From NCBI GenBank assembly GCA_001564135.1, contig LKNH01000156.1:1-6133 (forward strand): 6,133 bases of DNA, given 5' to 3'. The notes beneath the pieces were generated by a model. It had not been told where the DNA came from and made no database searches. It was given only the letters and a program-made list of their open reading frames with translations. A program made the position numbers and the translations under genes. Every line of letters begins with the position of its first letter. The stretch's first letter is position 1. Shown piece after piece: positions 6,111-6,133 of the stretch. The stretch comes from Halobacteriaceae archaeon Tc-Br11_E2g27. GTDB lineage: Archaea > Halobacteriota > Halobacteria > Halobacteriales > Haloarculaceae.

Positions 6111-6120
6111 TACTTAAAAG
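6111..6120 (-). promoter_or_regulatory. Candidate leaderless promoter of the lipoprotein gene
   Basis: The minus strand reads CTTTTAAGTAGG, with a TATA-like TTTTAAGTA at 6119-6111 centred about 27-28 bases before the ATG at 6088. This spacing predicts transcription starting at or within a few bases of the start codon. No Shine-Dalgarno-like sequence precedes the ATG, consistent with a leaderless haloarchaeal mRNA. Only 13 bases lie upstream in the window, so the BRE and any operator cannot be fully judged. Confidence 0.5.
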
Positions 6121-6133
6121 CTAATCACCTGTA

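Overview
The window looks like chromosomal DNA from a halophilic archaeon (Halobacteria class) of moderate GC content. The evidence is the very acidic protein composition, a Tat-type lipoprotein signal with an Asp/Glu-rich linker, AT-rich TATA-like boxes about 27 bases before start codons (leaderless style), and SUF proteins with the archaeal sequence style. All real genes lie on the minus strand, so the biological reading order runs from high to low coordinates.

Region by region, in transcription order: (1) 4052-6088 encodes a 678-residue Tat-exported lipoprotein with an unrecognised N-terminal domain and four diverged tandem beta-rich repeats that resemble the outer domain of haloarchaeal pilins. 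It has its own apparently leaderless promoter and ends in a hairpin plus T-run. (2) 3832-4051 is a 220-base intergenic region. It holds that terminator, a perfect 9-bp inverted repeat, a BRE/TATA-like promoter for the next operon, and a DtxR-like dyad over the predicted transcription start. (3) 255-3831 is a tight sufC-sufB-sufD operon with gaps of 17 and 14 bases. It encodes the SufBC2D iron-sulfur cluster assembly scaffold: SufC is the ATPase, SufB the cysteine-bearing scaffold and SufD its paralogous partner. (4) 1-187 is the 5' part of a serine hydrolase (beta-lactamase class C/PbpX-like) gene that runs off the left edge, with its own leaderless-type promoter in the 67-base gap after sufD.

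SufC, SufB and SufD should form one cytoplasmic complex in which ATP hydrolysis by SufC remodels the SufB-SufD interface where clusters are built. No cysteine desulfurase (SufS) or sulfur shuttle (SufE/SufU) is present, so the sulfur source is encoded elsewhere or is different. All five cysteines of the three-protein complex are in SufB. The flanking lipoprotein and hydrolase have no visible functional tie to SUF. I see no mobile element, CRISPR array, tRNA or rRNA, and no convincing plus-strand gene.
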